Shown here: positions 36,348-45,018 of the stretch, piece by piece
Position numbering within the stretch: the stretch's first letter is position 1
Layout of the letters: each line of letters opens with the position of its first letter
Notes under the pieces: model-generated
What the model was told of the DNA's origin: nothing
Databases searched by the model: none
What the model saw: only the letters and a program-made list of their open reading frames with translations
Program-made: the position numbers and the translations under genes
From: Variovorax boronicumulans
GTDB lineage: Bacteria; Pseudomonadota; Gammaproteobacteria; Burkholderiales; Burkholderiaceae_C
Direction: 5' to 3'
Assembly (NCBI RefSeq): GCF_029892485.1
Contig: NZ_JARXVG010000006.1
Span: 1 to 64,000 of the forward strand
Length of the DNA stretch: 64,000 nucleotides

Positions 36348-36414
36348 GGCCGGCGGCCTTCGATCTCATCCAGCCAACGGATCCACACATGCCCGAAAAG
36401 AATCGAACCTACCG

Positions 36415-37563
36415 ATGCCGAACCTGAACAGGCGTTCCCTGCTGGCGTCCTGCGCCGCTGCCGCCTGCTCGCTTGTCGCGTTGCCCTCCCTTGCCAGGGA
36501 CAAGGCCGCCGACGAGCCGATCGTGATCGGGCAGTCCGCGCCTTTCAGCGGCCCGTCCGCGCAACTGGGCAACGACTTCAACCTTGGCGCGCGCATCTAC
36601 TTCCAGCAGGTCAACGAGAACGGCGGCGTCAATGGCCGCAAGATCGAACTGCGCGTCAAGGACGATGCTTACGATCCGGCCGTTACCGCCAGGAACACCA
36701 CCGAGTTCCTGGAGCAGGACCAGGTGCTGGCGCTGATCGGCTATGTCGGCACCTCGACCACGCTGGCGGCGCTGCCCATCGTCACGGCCGCGCAGGTGCC
36801 GTTCTTCGCGCCGGTGACAGGGGCGAGCGCACTGCGCGAGCCTCTCAACCGCCATGTCTTCAACCTCAGGGCGAGCTACCTCGACGAGGCCGACTACATC
36901 CTCGATCAACTGGCGGTCACGGGCACCCGGAGCGTTGCAGTCTTCCACCAGAACGACGCCTATGGCAAGGCCGGGCTCGATGCCGTGCAGAAGGCCAAGG
37001 CCAAGCGAAGCCTGCAGGTGATCGCGACGGCGCCGGTGGAGCGGCACAGCACCGACGTGGTCGGTGCCAGCAAGACGCTGCTGGCGGCCAAGCCTGACGC
37101 CGTCATCCTGATCAGCTCCTACACGTCGAGTGCGGCGCTGGTCAAGGAGATGAAGAAGGACGGCTACACCGGGCGGTTCGTCAGCGTTTCTTTCGTCGGC
37201 GGCAAGGCGCTGGCGGACGAGCTGGGCAGCAACGGCCCGGGCGTGATGGTCGCCGAAGTGGTGCCTTTCCCCTGGAGCAAGGCCTCGCCCATCCAGAACG
37301 AATATGCCCAGGCCATGCAGAAGGCCGGCGTGCCGGGCATGAGCTTCGGCTCCATGGAGGGGTTCCTCGCGGCGAAGACCCTGGTCGAGGGACTGCGCCG
37401 GGCCGGGCGCGATCTCACGCGCGCCAGGCTGGTGACCGCGCTGGAGACGATGCGCAACTGGGATGCGGGCGGCTTCGTGGTCTCCTTCACGCCCGAGAAC
37501 CACAACGGCTCACGGTTCGTCGAGATGACGATGATCGGCGCGGGCGGCCACTTCGTTCATTGA
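36415..37563 (+). CDS. Periplasmic ligand-binding protein, LivJ-like (Peripla_BP_6)
   Basis: A 382-residue exported protein with a signal peptide (RRSLLASCAAAACSLVALPSLA). The mature part starts IVIGQSAPFSGPSAQLGND, followed by NGRKIELRVKDDAYDPAVTA, both characteristic of branched-chain amino acid/amide binding proteins. There are no ABC permease or ATPase genes beside it. It follows the roadblock genes by 67 bases on the same strand, so it could be an input sensor for that module; this is inference. A 9-base-stem hairpin follows its stop codon. Confidence 0.9.
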   Translation: MPNLNRRSLLASCAAAACSLVALPSLARDKAADEPIVIGQSAPFSGPSAQLGNDFNLGARIYFQQVNENGGVNGRKIELRVKDDAYDPAVTARNTTEFLEQDQVLALIGYVGTSTTLAALPIVTAAQVPFFAPVTGASALREPLNRHVFNLRASYLDEADYILDQLAVTGTRSVAVFHQNDAYGKAGLDAVQKAKAKRSLQVIATAPVERHSTDVVGASKTLLAAKPDAVILISSYTSSAALVKEMKKDGYTGRFVSVSFVGGKALADELGSNGPGVMVAEVVPFPWSKASPIQNEYAQAMQKAGVPGMSFGSMEGFLAAKTLVEGLRRAGRDLTRARLVTALETMRNWDAGGFVVSFTPENHNGSRFVEMTMIGAGGHFVH

Positions 37564-37570
37564 GGCCGGC

Positions 37571-37592
37571 GCGGCCTGCCCCTGCAGGCCGC
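37571..37592. terminator. 9-base-stem hairpin between convergent genes
   Basis: GCGGCCTGC and GCAGGCCGC flank a CCCT loop, giving a perfect GC-rich stem just after the binding-protein stop codon and between convergent genes. There is no T-run, so termination would be weak or Rho-assisted. Confidence 0.5.
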
Positions 37593-37643
37593 ATGTCGAT
37601 CGCCGCGCATCGGCCATGGCGGCCCGATGCGCAGCCGACAGTC

Positions 37644-38315
37644 TCAGTTGGCGCAGCGCGCCTCGAGCGCGTCGATGAAGGCGCGGTCCCAGCGGCCTTC
37701 CTTCATCGCACGGATGGTCTCCGCTTCCGTCTCCAGGTGCGCCCGCGCCTTCTCGATCAAAAGCGCGGCCTCGTCCGGCGCGAAGGCCATCAGTCCGTCC
37801 TGGTCGCCGACCACGATGTCGCCCGGATTGACCACCATGCCGCCGACCGACACCGGCACGTTGATCTCGCCGGGGCCGTCCTTGTAGGGGCCGCGATGGG
37901 TCACGCCGCGTGCATAGACCGGAAACTCGCGCGCGCTGACCTCGGCCACGTCGCGGATCGCGCCATCGACCACGACGCCCAGGATGCCGATGTGCGCGGC
38001 GTAGAACGACAGGATGCCGCCGACCACCGCGTTGTTGAGGTCGCCGCCCGCATCGATCACCAGCACGTCGCCGGGCCGGCAGAACTCCAGGGCGCGCAGG
38101 TAGGTGAGGTTGTCGCCCCCGCGCGAGCGCGCGGTGACGGCGGTGCCCGCCATGGTCCGGGCGACCGGGCGATGGTAGGGATGCAGGCCGGTGCTGCCGA
38201 TGTTGCGATGCATGTTGTCGCTCAGCGCTGCGACGGGAAGCTCCCGCAGCGCGGCGAGGATCTCGGGGGCTGCCGGTGCGGCAGACGGGTTCTTGCGGAT
38301 GGCTTTGTAGGGCAC
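37644..38315 (-). CDS. RraA-like 4-hydroxy-4-methyl-2-oxoglutarate-type aldolase
   Basis: A 223-residue protein of the RraA/HMG-aldolase family, which cleaves hydroxylated oxo-acids to pyruvate with a divalent metal. Landmarks: TVTARSRGGDNLTYLRAL-like substrate loop, GDVLVIDAGGD, GILGVVVDGAIRDVAEV (the G-x20-R-D active-site motif) and GDIVVGDQDGLMAF. A GTG start at 38315 is preceded by GAGGA at 8 bases, better than the ATG far upstream, which would lie in the aminotransferase. It starts 37 bases after the aminotransferase stop and shares its promoter. The substrate is unknown. Confidence 0.88.
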   Translation of the reverse strand: MPYKAIRKNPSAAPAAPEILAALRELPVAALSDNMHRNIGSTGLHPYHRPVARTMAGTAVTARSRGGDNLTYLRALEFCRPGDVLVIDAGGDLNNAVVGGILSFYAAHIGILGVVVDGAIRDVAEVSAREFPVYARGVTHRGPYKDGPGEINVPVSVGGMVVNPGDIVVGDQDGLMAFAPDEAALLIEKARAHLETEAETIRAMKEGRWDRAFIDALEARCAN

Positions 38316-38352
38316 GGGCGTTGTCCTCGTGGATTGTTGGGTAGCGAGCGCT

Positions 38353-39561
38353 TCAGCGCAGGGCAGCCACGGCCCGCGCGATGCGCGCGCAGCCTTCTTC
38401 CAGCGTCTCGATGGCGGTGGCAATGGAAAGACGGAAGTAGGGCGAGAGACCGTACGCGGTGCCTGCGACCACGGCCACGCCCTCGGTTTCGAGCAGGTAC
38501 ATCACCACGTCGCCGTCTTCGGCGAGGCGCTTGCCCTCGGGCGTGGTCTTGCCGATCAGGCCGCCGCAGTCGATGTACAGGTAGAACGCGCCGGGCGGCG
38601 TCGCGCAACTCAGTCCAGGGATCGCGTTGACCAGCGCCAGCGTGCGGTCGCGCCGCTGCTTGTAGACGGCCACGCTCTCGGCCACGAAGCCCTGGTCGCC
38701 GTTCAGCGCCGCGGCCGCGGCCGCCTGGCTCACCGAGCAGCAGTTGCCGGTGGACTGCGACAGCAGCGTGTCCAGCGCCTTGACAAGGTCGACCGGTCCG
38801 GCCGCATAGCCGATGCGCCAACCCGTCATCGCATAGGTCTTGGAGACGCCGTTCACCACCAGCGTGCGTTCGCGCAGCGCGGGTGCGGCCGCGAGGATGT
38901 GCGGCGTAGCCTCGCCATCGAAGCGGATGTGCTCGTAGATGTCGTCGGTCATCACCAGCACATGCGGATGGCGCAGCAGCACCTCGGCCAGCGCGCTGTA
39001 CTCGGCGGCCGTGTAGCTCGCGCCGGTCGGGTTGCTCGGCGAGTTGATCAGCAGCCAGCGCGTGCGCCGCGTGATGGCTGCCTCCAGCTGCGCGGGCGTC
39101 AGCTTGAAGCCGTTGGCTTCGGGGCAGGCCACGGTGACCGGCGTGCCCTCGCAGGCCAGCACCATGTCGGGGTACGACACCCAGTAGGGCGCGGGAACGA
39201 TCACCTCGTCGCCCGGCTCCAGCGTGATCGCGAAGGCGTTGTAGATCGCGCTCTTGGCGCCGCTGGTGGCGATGATCTCGTTCATCGCGTAGCGCAGGCC
39301 GTTCTCGCGTTCCAGCTTGGCGACGATGGCCTGGCGCAGCTCCACCGTGCCGGCCATCAGCGTGTAGCGCGTCGCGCCTTTCTCGATGGCGGCGGCGGCG
39401 GCCTGCCGGATGTGGGGCGGCGTGTCGAAGTCGGGCTCGCCCACCACGAGGTTCACGATCGACCTGCCCTGGCGGCGCAGTTCGTTGGCACGGTCGGCGG
39501 CCGAGGTGCTGGGCGAGGGCTTGATGCGCCGCACGCGGGCGGCAATGCGGGAGGGGGTCAC
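38353..39561 (-). CDS. Class I pyridoxal-phosphate aminotransferase
   Basis: A 402-residue fold-type I aminotransferase similar to the aspartate aminotransferase 1-gamma group. PLP-binding signatures: INSPSNPTGASYTAAEYSAL, DDIYEHIRFDG and the Schiff-base lysine in NGVSKTYAMTGWRIGYAAGP; the substrate Arg lies in YFRLSIA. GTG at 39561 follows AGGA at 6 bases and gives TPSRIAARVRRIKPSPS, the usual family start. First gene of a two-gene operon with the RraA-like aldolase, preceded by a Nac-type promoter. The amino donor is likely aspartate or glutamate; not determinable from sequence. Confidence 0.93.
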   Translation of the reverse strand: MTPSRIAARVRRIKPSPSTSAADRANELRRQGRSIVNLVVGEPDFDTPPHIRQAAAAAIEKGATRYTLMAGTVELRQAIVAKLERENGLRYAMNEIIATSGAKSAIYNAFAITLEPGDEVIVPAPYWVSYPDMVLACEGTPVTVACPEANGFKLTPAQLEAAITRRTRWLLINSPSNPTGASYTAAEYSALAEVLLRHPHVLVMTDDIYEHIRFDGEATPHILAAAPALRERTLVVNGVSKTYAMTGWRIGYAAGPVDLVKALDTLLSQSTGNCCSVSQAAAAAALNGDQGFVAESVAVYKQRRDRTLALVNAIPGLSCATPPGAFYLYIDCGGLIGKTTPEGKRLAEDGDVVMYLLETEGVAVVAGTAYGLSPYFRLSIATAIETLEEGCARIARAVAALR

Positions 39562-39594
39562 ATGTCTTCCTGGGTTGGAGATGGCATGGACCGA

Positions 39595-39659
39595 ACGGTA
39601 CGCACAACGCCCCGGCGAGGCCAAGACGAGATTGCACTGGTCGTATAGGCAGAGCTTAT
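39595..39659 (-). promoter_or_regulatory. Nac-type activated promoter 1 (aminotransferase operon)
   Basis: On the minus strand, ATA-N9-TAT (39645-39659) is followed at fixed distance by a -35-like TTGGCC (39619-39624), an 18-base spacer and a -10-like TACCGT (39595-39600). The site centre lies about 64 bases before the likely start near 39588. The same geometry occurs at 40674-40738 and 45849-45913. The site also lies in the nac upstream region and could autoregulate nac. Confidence 0.75.
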
Positions 39660-39724
39660 GGTGAGCCCTGATGGCTGCTGCGCGGGGGCGGTGCTAGGCT
39701 CGGCTTTTGCTTCGGGGAGAAGGC

Positions 39725-40663
39725 GTGAACCTGCGACGCCTCAAATATTTCGTGAAGATCGTGGACATCGGCAGCCTCACGCAGGCGGCCGAGGTTCTTT
39801 TCATCGCCCAGCCCGCGCTGAGCCAGCAACTGGCCACGCTCGAGGGCGAGGTGCGCCAGCAGCTGCTCGTGCGCACCAAGCGCGGCGTCACGCCGACCGA
39901 GGCCGGCAAGGTGCTGTACCGGCATGCGCAGATCATCCTGCGCCAGTGCGAGCAGGCGCGCGTGGACATGGAAGCGGCCGGCGAAGGCCTCTCGGGCCAG
40001 GTGTCGGTGGGCCTTGCGCCCGGCACCGCGGCCTCGGCGCTCTCGCTGCCGCTGCTGCGCACCGTGCGTGCGCGCCACCCCGGCATCCTGCTCTACCTGA
40101 ACGAGAACTACGGCACCACGCTGAGCGAACTCATCATGAACGGCCGCATGGACCTGGCCGTGCTCTATGGCGACAAGGCCATCCATGGCCTGAGCTTCCA
40201 GCCGCTGCTCAAGGAGCCGCTGTTCCTGGTCGGGCCGGCCGCCATGCCGGTGCCGGCACAGCCGGTGAAGCTGGCCGACCTGCGCGACATCGAGCTCTTT
40301 CTTCCGCGCCCCTACAACGTGGTGCGCAAGCTGGTCGATGCGGCTTTCGTGCGCGCGGGCATGGTGCCGCGCGTGGTGGCCGAGATCGAATCGGCCTTCA
40401 CGCTGACCGCGGCCATCGCCGACGGGCTGGGTGCCACCATCCTGCCGGCGTCGATGGCGCGCGAGGTGGTGGCGTCCTGCGGTGCCTGGCAGTTCCAGAT
40501 CGTCGATCCGGTCATCGAGGCGCCGCTGGCGCTGTGCCAGTCAGACCACCTGCCGCTTTCGGAGCCCGCGCAGGCGGTCAAGAGCATCCTGCTGGAGCTC
40601 GTGGTCGACCTGGCCGGCACCTTCGCGGCAACGCCCGAGCCCGGCTTGGCCGCGCTGTCCTGA
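39725..40663 (+). CDS. nac: Nac-like LysR regulator
   Basis: A 312-residue LysR protein. The N-terminus LRRLKYFVKIVDIGSLTQAA, then VLFIAQPALSQQLATLEGEV and LLVRTKRGVTPTEAGKVLY closely follow the enterobacterial Nac (nitrogen assimilation control) pattern. GTG at 39725 with GGAGAAGG upstream is the start. It sits between two operons that both carry ATA-N9-TAT sites, the Nac consensus, and a third operon downstream has the same. No sigma-54 site is evident upstream, so its own nitrogen control may differ from Klebsiella. Confidence 0.9.
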   Translation: MNLRRLKYFVKIVDIGSLTQAAEVLFIAQPALSQQLATLEGEVRQQLLVRTKRGVTPTEAGKVLYRHAQIILRQCEQARVDMEAAGEGLSGQVSVGLAPGTAASALSLPLLRTVRARHPGILLYLNENYGTTLSELIMNGRMDLAVLYGDKAIHGLSFQPLLKEPLFLVGPAAMPVPAQPVKLADLRDIELFLPRPYNVVRKLVDAAFVRAGMVPRVVAEIESAFTLTAAIADGLGATILPASMAREVVASCGAWQFQIVDPVIEAPLALCQSDHLPLSEPAQAVKSILLELVVDLAGTFAATPEPGLAALS

Positions 40664-40673
40664 ACCTTCCGTC

Positions 40674-40738
40674 ATAAGCCGGCCTTATCCCGGCACAGTC
40701 ATTCCGTCTTGGGCTTTGTGCCCGCGGCCCGTTACCTT
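40674..40738 (+). promoter_or_regulatory. Nac-type activated promoter 2 (biotin carboxylase-pxp operon)
   Basis: ATAAGCCGGCCTTAT (40674-40688) is an ATA-N9-TAT palindrome. It is followed by TTGGGC (40709-40714), 18 bases and TACCTT (40733-40738), giving a start near 40745 and a site centre at about -64. The bases from 40673 to 40712 match 45848-45887 at about 80%. Confidence 0.78.
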
Positions 40739-40810
40739 TCATGCCTGCCGTTATGCGTTCGCGGAACGCATCGGTCACCAAGGATGTTCTGTCGCCACAG
40801 ACAGCCCGGC

Positions 40811-41236
40811 ATGAAGCAGGAACAGATCAAGACGCTCATCGACGCACTCGCCGCATCGGACCTCGCGGAACTGGAATACAGCGAAGACGGCAGCACGCTG
40901 CGGCTGGTGAAGCAGTCGGCGTTGTCGACTGCGCCCGCAGTGCGAAGCCCGGCGGTCGTGCGAAGGGCGTCTGCGGCATCCGCACAACCGGCATCGACCG
41001 TCGCAGCCGAATGCCTCGCACCGCTCTACGGCGTGGTGCACCTGCAGCCCGCACCGGGCGAGCCGCCCTTCGTGCAGCCGGGGCAGGCCGTCGAGGCCGG
41101 CCAGATGCTCTGCGTGATCGAGGCCATGAAGATGTTCAACGAAGTCCGCGCCGACACCGCCGCCACCGTGCAGGCCGTGCTCGTGCAGTCGGGCCAGGAA
41201 GTGGACGCGGGACAGCCGCTGTTCCGCTTCGGCTGA
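40811..41236 (+). CDS. accB: Biotin carboxyl carrier protein, AccB-like
   Basis: A 141-residue carrier protein: an N-terminal segment [20 protein letters not shown] as in AccB, an Ala/Pro linker (about 37-62) and a biotinyl domain with EAMKM at 104-108, Lys107 being the acceptor. It lies 14 bases before a biotin carboxylase and in an operon with pxpB/pxpC/pxpA, so it probably serves this catabolic complex and not housekeeping fatty acid synthesis, although that cannot be proven here. Confidence 0.92.
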   Translation: MKQEQIKTLIDALAASDLAELEYSEDGSTLRLVKQSALSTAPAVRSPAVVRRASAASAQPASTVAAECLAPLYGVVHLQPAPGEPPFVQPGQAVEAGQMLCVIEAMKMFNEVRADTAATVQAVLVQSGQEVDAGQPLFRFG

Positions 41237-41249
41237 AGACGGCAGAGCG

Positions 41250-42602
41250 ATGTTCGATACCGTCCTCATCGCCAACCGCGGCGAAATTGCCTTGCGCATC
41301 CTGCGCGCCTGCCGGGGCCTGGGCCTGAAGACCGTGGTCGCGCATTCCGAAGCCGACCGCGAGGCCAGCTACGTCGCGCAGGCCGACCAGGCGCTGTGCA
41401 TCGGGCCTTCGGCGCCGGGGCAGAGCTACCTGAACCAGTCCGCGATCCTGTTCGCCGCCGAAGTCAGCGGCGCGCAGGCGATCCACCCGGGCTACGGCTT
41501 CCTGTCGGAGAACGCGGGCTTCGCGGCGCGTGTCGAAGAAGCGGGGCTCGTCTTCATCGGCCCCAGTGCCGCCTGCATCCGCACCATGGGCGACAAGGTC
41601 TCGGCCAAGCGCGCGATGCGCAAGGCCGGCGTGCCCTGCGTGCCGGGGCCCGACGAGGCGCTGCCCGAAGACCCGGCAGCCATCCAGGCCCTCGCCCGCG
41701 AGATCGGCTACCCGGTGATCGTCAAGGCCGCGGGCGGCGGCGGCGGGCGCGGCATGCGCGTGGTGCACGACGAAGCGGCGCTGCTCGATGCCATGGCGCT
41801 GACGCGCGAGGAAGCGCGCCAGGCCTTCGGCAACCCCGAGGTCTACATCGAGAAATTTTTGCTGCATCCGCGCCATGTCGAGATCCAGGTGCTGGCCGAC
41901 AGCCACGGCAACGCCGTGTGGCTCGGCAGCCGCGACTGCTCGCTGCAGCGCCGCCACCAGAAGGTGATCGAGGAGGCGCCGGCCCCTGGCATCGACGATG
42001 CGCTGATGGCCGAGGTGGGCGAGCGTTGCGCGGCCGCCTGCCGGCAGATCGGCTATTGCGGCGTCGGCACCTTCGAGTTTCTCTACGAGAAGGGCGCCTT
42101 CTATTTCATCGAGATGAACACCCGCCTGCAGGTCGAACACCCGGTGACCGAGATGACCGCCGGCATCGACATCGTGCAGCAGCAGTTGCGCATGGCGCGC
42201 GGTGAGCGGCTTGGGCTGTCGCAGCGCGAGGTGCGCTGCCAGGGCCACGCGATCGAATGCCGCATCAACGCGGAGAACCCCGATACCTTCGCGCCCGCAC
42301 CCGGGCGCATCACCCGCTGGCAGGTGCCCGGCGGCTTCGGCGTACGTGTCGATTCGCATGCCAACGCTGGCTACCGCGTGCCGCCTTACTACGACTCCAT
42401 GATCGCCAAGCTGATCGTGCACGGCAGCACGCGCGCCGACGCGCTCGACCGCATGCGCCTGGCGCTCGCCGAGATGCGCATCGACGGCATCGCGACCAAC
42501 GTGCCGCTGCACCGCGAACTGCTGTGCGACGAAGGCTTTGCCGTCGGCGGCGTGGACATCCATCACCTCGAACGCTGGCTGCAGCAACGGAGCGCGGCGT
42601 GA
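41250..42602 (+). CDS. accC: Biotin carboxylase, AccC-like
   Basis: A 450-residue ATP-grasp enzyme that carboxylates protein-bound biotin with bicarbonate. It contains [31 protein letters not shown] (ATP-binding loop), [30 protein letters not shown] and [17 protein letters not shown] with the catalytic Glu and Arg. Length is normal for AccC. Its stop overlaps the pxpB start (GTGA). Next to pxpB and pxpC it mirrors, as separate proteins, the biotin carboxylase plus AHS1/AHS2 layout of urea carboxylase. Confidence 0.94.
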   Translation: MFDTVLIANRGEIALRILRACRGLGLKTVVAHSEADREASYVAQADQALCIGPSAPGQSYLNQSAILFAAEVSGAQAIHPGYGFLSENAGFAARVEEAGLVFIGPSAACIRTMGDKVSAKRAMRKAGVPCVPGPDEALPEDPAAIQALAREIGYPVIVKAAGGGGGRGMRVVHDEAALLDAMALTREEARQAFGNPEVYIEKFLLHPRHVEIQVLADSHGNAVWLGSRDCSLQRRHQKVIEEAPAPGIDDALMAEVGERCAAACRQIGYCGVGTFEFLYEKGAFYFIEMNTRLQVEHPVTEMTAGIDIVQQQLRMARGERLGLSQREVRCQGHAIECRINAENPDTFAPAPGRITRWQVPGGFGVRVDSHANAGYRVPPYYDSMIAKLIVHGSTRADALDRMRLALAEMRIDGIATNVPLHRELLCDEGFAVGGVDIHHLERWLQQRSAA

Positions 42603-43267
42603 ACACACAACGGCCATCGATCAGCCTGCTGGGCACGACCGCGCTGCTCCTGGAAGCGCCCGGCGAGATGAACCTCGGCGCGCAGCAACGCATCTGGGCG
42701 CTGGCGCGCGAGGCGCAGACCTGGCCCGAGATCCGCGAAGCCGTGCCGGGCATGAACAACCTGATGCTGACCTTCGCGCGCCCGCCGCGCGGCCCGGGCG
42801 CGCTCGAGGCCCTGGAGGCGCGCCTGTGCGATGCGTGGGATGCCGCCGTCGCGCAGCCGCGGGAAGGTCGCATCGTCGAGCTGCCCGTGGTCTACGGCGG
42901 CGGAGGCGGCCCGCACATGGCCGACGTGGTGGCGCACACGGGCCTGAACATCGACGAGATCGTCGAACTGCACAGCGCCCCGCTCTACCCGGTGTATGCG
43001 CTGGGCAGCCACCCCGGCTACTGCTACCTGGGCGGCATGGACGCGCGCATCGCCACGCCGCGCCGCAAGGTGCCGGTGCTCAGCATTCCGGGCGGCGCGG
43101 TGTCCATCGGCGGCGCGCAGACCGGCGTGTCGGCCTCGGCCGGTCCTAGCGGCTGGAACACCATCGGCAGCACGGCCATGTCCTTCTTCGATCCGGCACA
43201 GGACCCGCCTGCGATGCTGCAGCCGGGCGACATGATCCGTTTTCGCGTGGAGGGCATCGTCCGATGA
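42599..43267 (+). CDS. pxpB: PxpB, 5-oxoprolinase subunit B (KipI/AHS1 family)
   Basis: A 222-residue protein with the KipI/AHS1 signature: [32 protein letters not shown] and the conserved [15 protein letters not shown], followed by [16 protein letters not shown]. PxpB acts with PxpA and PxpC in ATP-dependent hydrolysis of 5-oxoproline (pyroglutamate) to glutamate. GTG start overlaps the accC stop, and its own stop overlaps pxpC by ATGA. Confidence 0.94.
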   Translation: MNTQRPSISLLGTTALLLEAPGEMNLGAQQRIWALAREAQTWPEIREAVPGMNNLMLTFARPPRGPGALEALEARLCDAWDAAVAQPREGRIVELPVVYGGGGGPHMADVVAHTGLNIDEIVELHSAPLYPVYALGSHPGYCYLGGMDARIATPRRKVPVLSIPGGAVSIGGAQTGVSASAGPSGWNTIGSTAMSFFDPAQDPPAMLQPGDMIRFRVEGIVR

Positions 43268-44259
43268 TCGAAGTGCTTTCATCGGCCGCCCTCGCCACCG
43301 TGCAGGACCTGGGCCGCACCGGCAGCCTGCGCTGGGGCGTAGGCACCTCGGGCGCCATGGACAACCTGGCGCTCGCGGCCGGCAACCTGCTGCTGGGCAA
43401 TGCGCTCGGCGCGGCGGCGATCGAAGTGCCGGTGTTTCCCTTCAAGGTGCGCTTCGACGAGGACTGCGCGTTCGCGCTGACCGGCGCCGACTGCGCGGCC
43501 CGGCTGGACGAGCAACCGTTGCTCCCGTGGTGGGTTCACCAGGCACGGGCCGGACAAGTGCTGACGCTAGGCCTGCCGCAAGGCGGCGCCCACCGCGGCA
43601 GCCGCGCCATGCTGTGCGTGGCCGGCGGCGTCGATGTGCCCGAGGTGCTGGGCTCGCGCAGCACGCAGTTGCGTGGCGCCTTCGGCGGCCACGAAGGTCG
43701 CGCGCTGCGGCGGGGCGACGTGTTGCGCGCCGCAGGTGCGGGCCAGGCCTGCCGCACCGGTTTCGGCCTGGTGCCGCCCGCGCTCGCACTGCCGCTGGAG
43801 CGCGATGGCGTGGCCGCAGTGCGCGTGTTGCCCGCAGCCGAATACATGGGCTTCGAGCCGGCATCGCGCGACGCCTTCTGGGCCGGCGAATGGAAGATCA
43901 CCTCCCAGAGCGACCGCTACGGCTACCGCCTCGAAGGTGAGGCGCTGCGCCCCATCGCACCGATGGAACTGCGCTCGCACGGCATCGTGCCGGGCGTGAT
44001 CCAGGTGCCGCACAGCGGCCAGCCGATCATCCAGATGCGCGATGCCCAGCCCTCGGGCGGCTACCCCAAGTTCGGCACGGTGATCGAGGCCGACATGTGG
44101 CGGCTCGGCCAGGCGCCCATCGGCAGCCGCATGCGCTTCATCGAGACCAACTGGGACGAGGCTGTGGCCGCGCTTGACGAAGTGCGGGCCTGGCTCGACA
44201 AGGTGGCGCGGATGGTGGAACTGCATCGAGGTGCGCCTGTTTTCGTGGCGAGGCACTAG
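43264..44259 (+). CDS. pxpC: PxpC, 5-oxoprolinase subunit C (KipA/AHS2 family)
   Basis: A 331-residue protein of the KipA/AHS2 family: VLSSAALATVQDLGRTGSLR, GVGTSGAMDNLALAAGNLLL and the C-terminal SHGIVPGVIQVPHSGQPIIQ with QPSGGYPKFGTVIEAD are strong family marks. It pairs with PxpB. A 347-base gap follows, filled by a long inverted repeat that separates it from the rest of the operon. Confidence 0.94.
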   Translation: MIEVLSSAALATVQDLGRTGSLRWGVGTSGAMDNLALAAGNLLLGNALGAAAIEVPVFPFKVRFDEDCAFALTGADCAARLDEQPLLPWWVHQARAGQVLTLGLPQGGAHRGSRAMLCVAGGVDVPEVLGSRSTQLRGAFGGHEGRALRRGDVLRAAGAGQACRTGFGLVPPALALPLERDGVAAVRVLPAAEYMGFEPASRDAFWAGEWKITSQSDRYGYRLEGEALRPIAPMELRSHGIVPGVIQVPHSGQPIIQMRDAQPSGGYPKFGTVIEADMWRLGQAPIGSRMRFIETNWDEAVAALDEVRAWLDKVARMVELHRGAPVFVARH

Positions 44260-44310
44260 GATGAAAAGCTGCTCTTGTGTTCGTCGAGCTGTCGTGTTGG
44301 ACGGTCGCTG

Positions 44311-44570
44311 TTCAGGGCGCGATCCCGCCGACGGGGTACCTTGCTCCGCGAATGTCCCCCGCCTTCGGCTCCTCCTTGATTTCGCTGCGCAAGGCACCCC
44401 ATCGTCGTGCTCGTCACGCGCAGCGGTCGTCGATCGGCTGCGCACCAGCAGCGTGTCCGAGTGCACAGGGCATCGGGTGCTCCCCGCAGCGAAATCAAGG
44501 AGGAGGCCGAAGGCCGGGGGACATTCGCGGAGGGGAGTACCCGGTGGCCTGTGCACCCGCCCTGGACAAC
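44311..44570. repeat. Long imperfect inverted-repeat element (about 260 bases)
   Basis: The arms at about 44344-44388 and 44487-44531 are near-perfect reverse complements over about 45 bases (CCGCGAATGTCCCCC near the outer end, CCTTGATTTCGCTGCG near the inner end). Pairing continues imperfectly outward and inward, so the whole gap could fold as one long hairpin. It has no transposase gene and lies between pxpC and the next gene of the same operon. Small ORFs across it are artefacts of the repeat. It looks like a MITE-like or REP-type element. Confidence 0.8.
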
Positions 44571-44606
44571 TGCGCCCCGAACACCAGCACCGGGAAAGAA
44601 CCTGAC

Positions 44607-45002
44607 ATGCAGGACATCACCCTGCGCATCCCGCAACTGTCCGCCTGGCTGGCCGGCACCGACATCGGCCTGCTAGAACTGAACACGCCGCAAGGCACGC
44701 TGCGCCTCGGCCGGCGCGGCGACGACATCGTGGAACTGCCCGTCGAGCTGAGAGAAGCCGAGACCCTGCCAATCCGCGCCCCTTCGCTCGGCGTCTTCCT
44801 GCACAGCCATCCGCTGGCCGCCACGCCGCTGGTGCGCATCGGTGACCGCGTGGAAGCCGGCCAGACCGTGGGCCTGCTGAAGATAGGCCCGCTGCTGCTG
44901 CCGGTGACCGCGCCGCAGTCCGGCATCGTCGACGGTATTCACGCAGCCGACGGCGTGGCGGTCGGCTACGGCACGCCGCTGGTCGAACTGCATCTCCTCT
45001 GA
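44607..45002 (+). CDS. Degenerate biotinyl-domain protein lacking the acceptor lysine
   Basis: A 131-residue protein of the AccB/biotin-lipoyl fold. The anchor motif VEAGQ (82-86) aligns with VEAGQ (94-98) of the AccB-like protein at 40811, but where that protein has EAMKM this one reads KIGPL, placing Pro95 at the biotinylation position. Lys92 is three residues away and not in a biotinylation context. It therefore probably cannot carry biotin and may have a structural or regulatory role. It lies 16 bases before pxpA. Confidence 0.85.
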   Translation: MQDITLRIPQLSAWLAGTDIGLLELNTPQGTLRLGRRGDDIVELPVELREAETLPIRAPSLGVFLHSHPLAATPLVRIGDRVEAGQTVGLLKIGPLLLPVTAPQSGIVDGIHAADGVAVGYGTPLVELHLL

Positions 45003-45018
45003 CGAGCAAGGACACTCC

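Noticed and set aside
44256..44636. Short open frames across the pxpC to biotinyl-protein gap on both strands
   Set aside because: They arise from the long inverted repeat, which gives similar peptides on both strands; no ribosome-binding site or family match.
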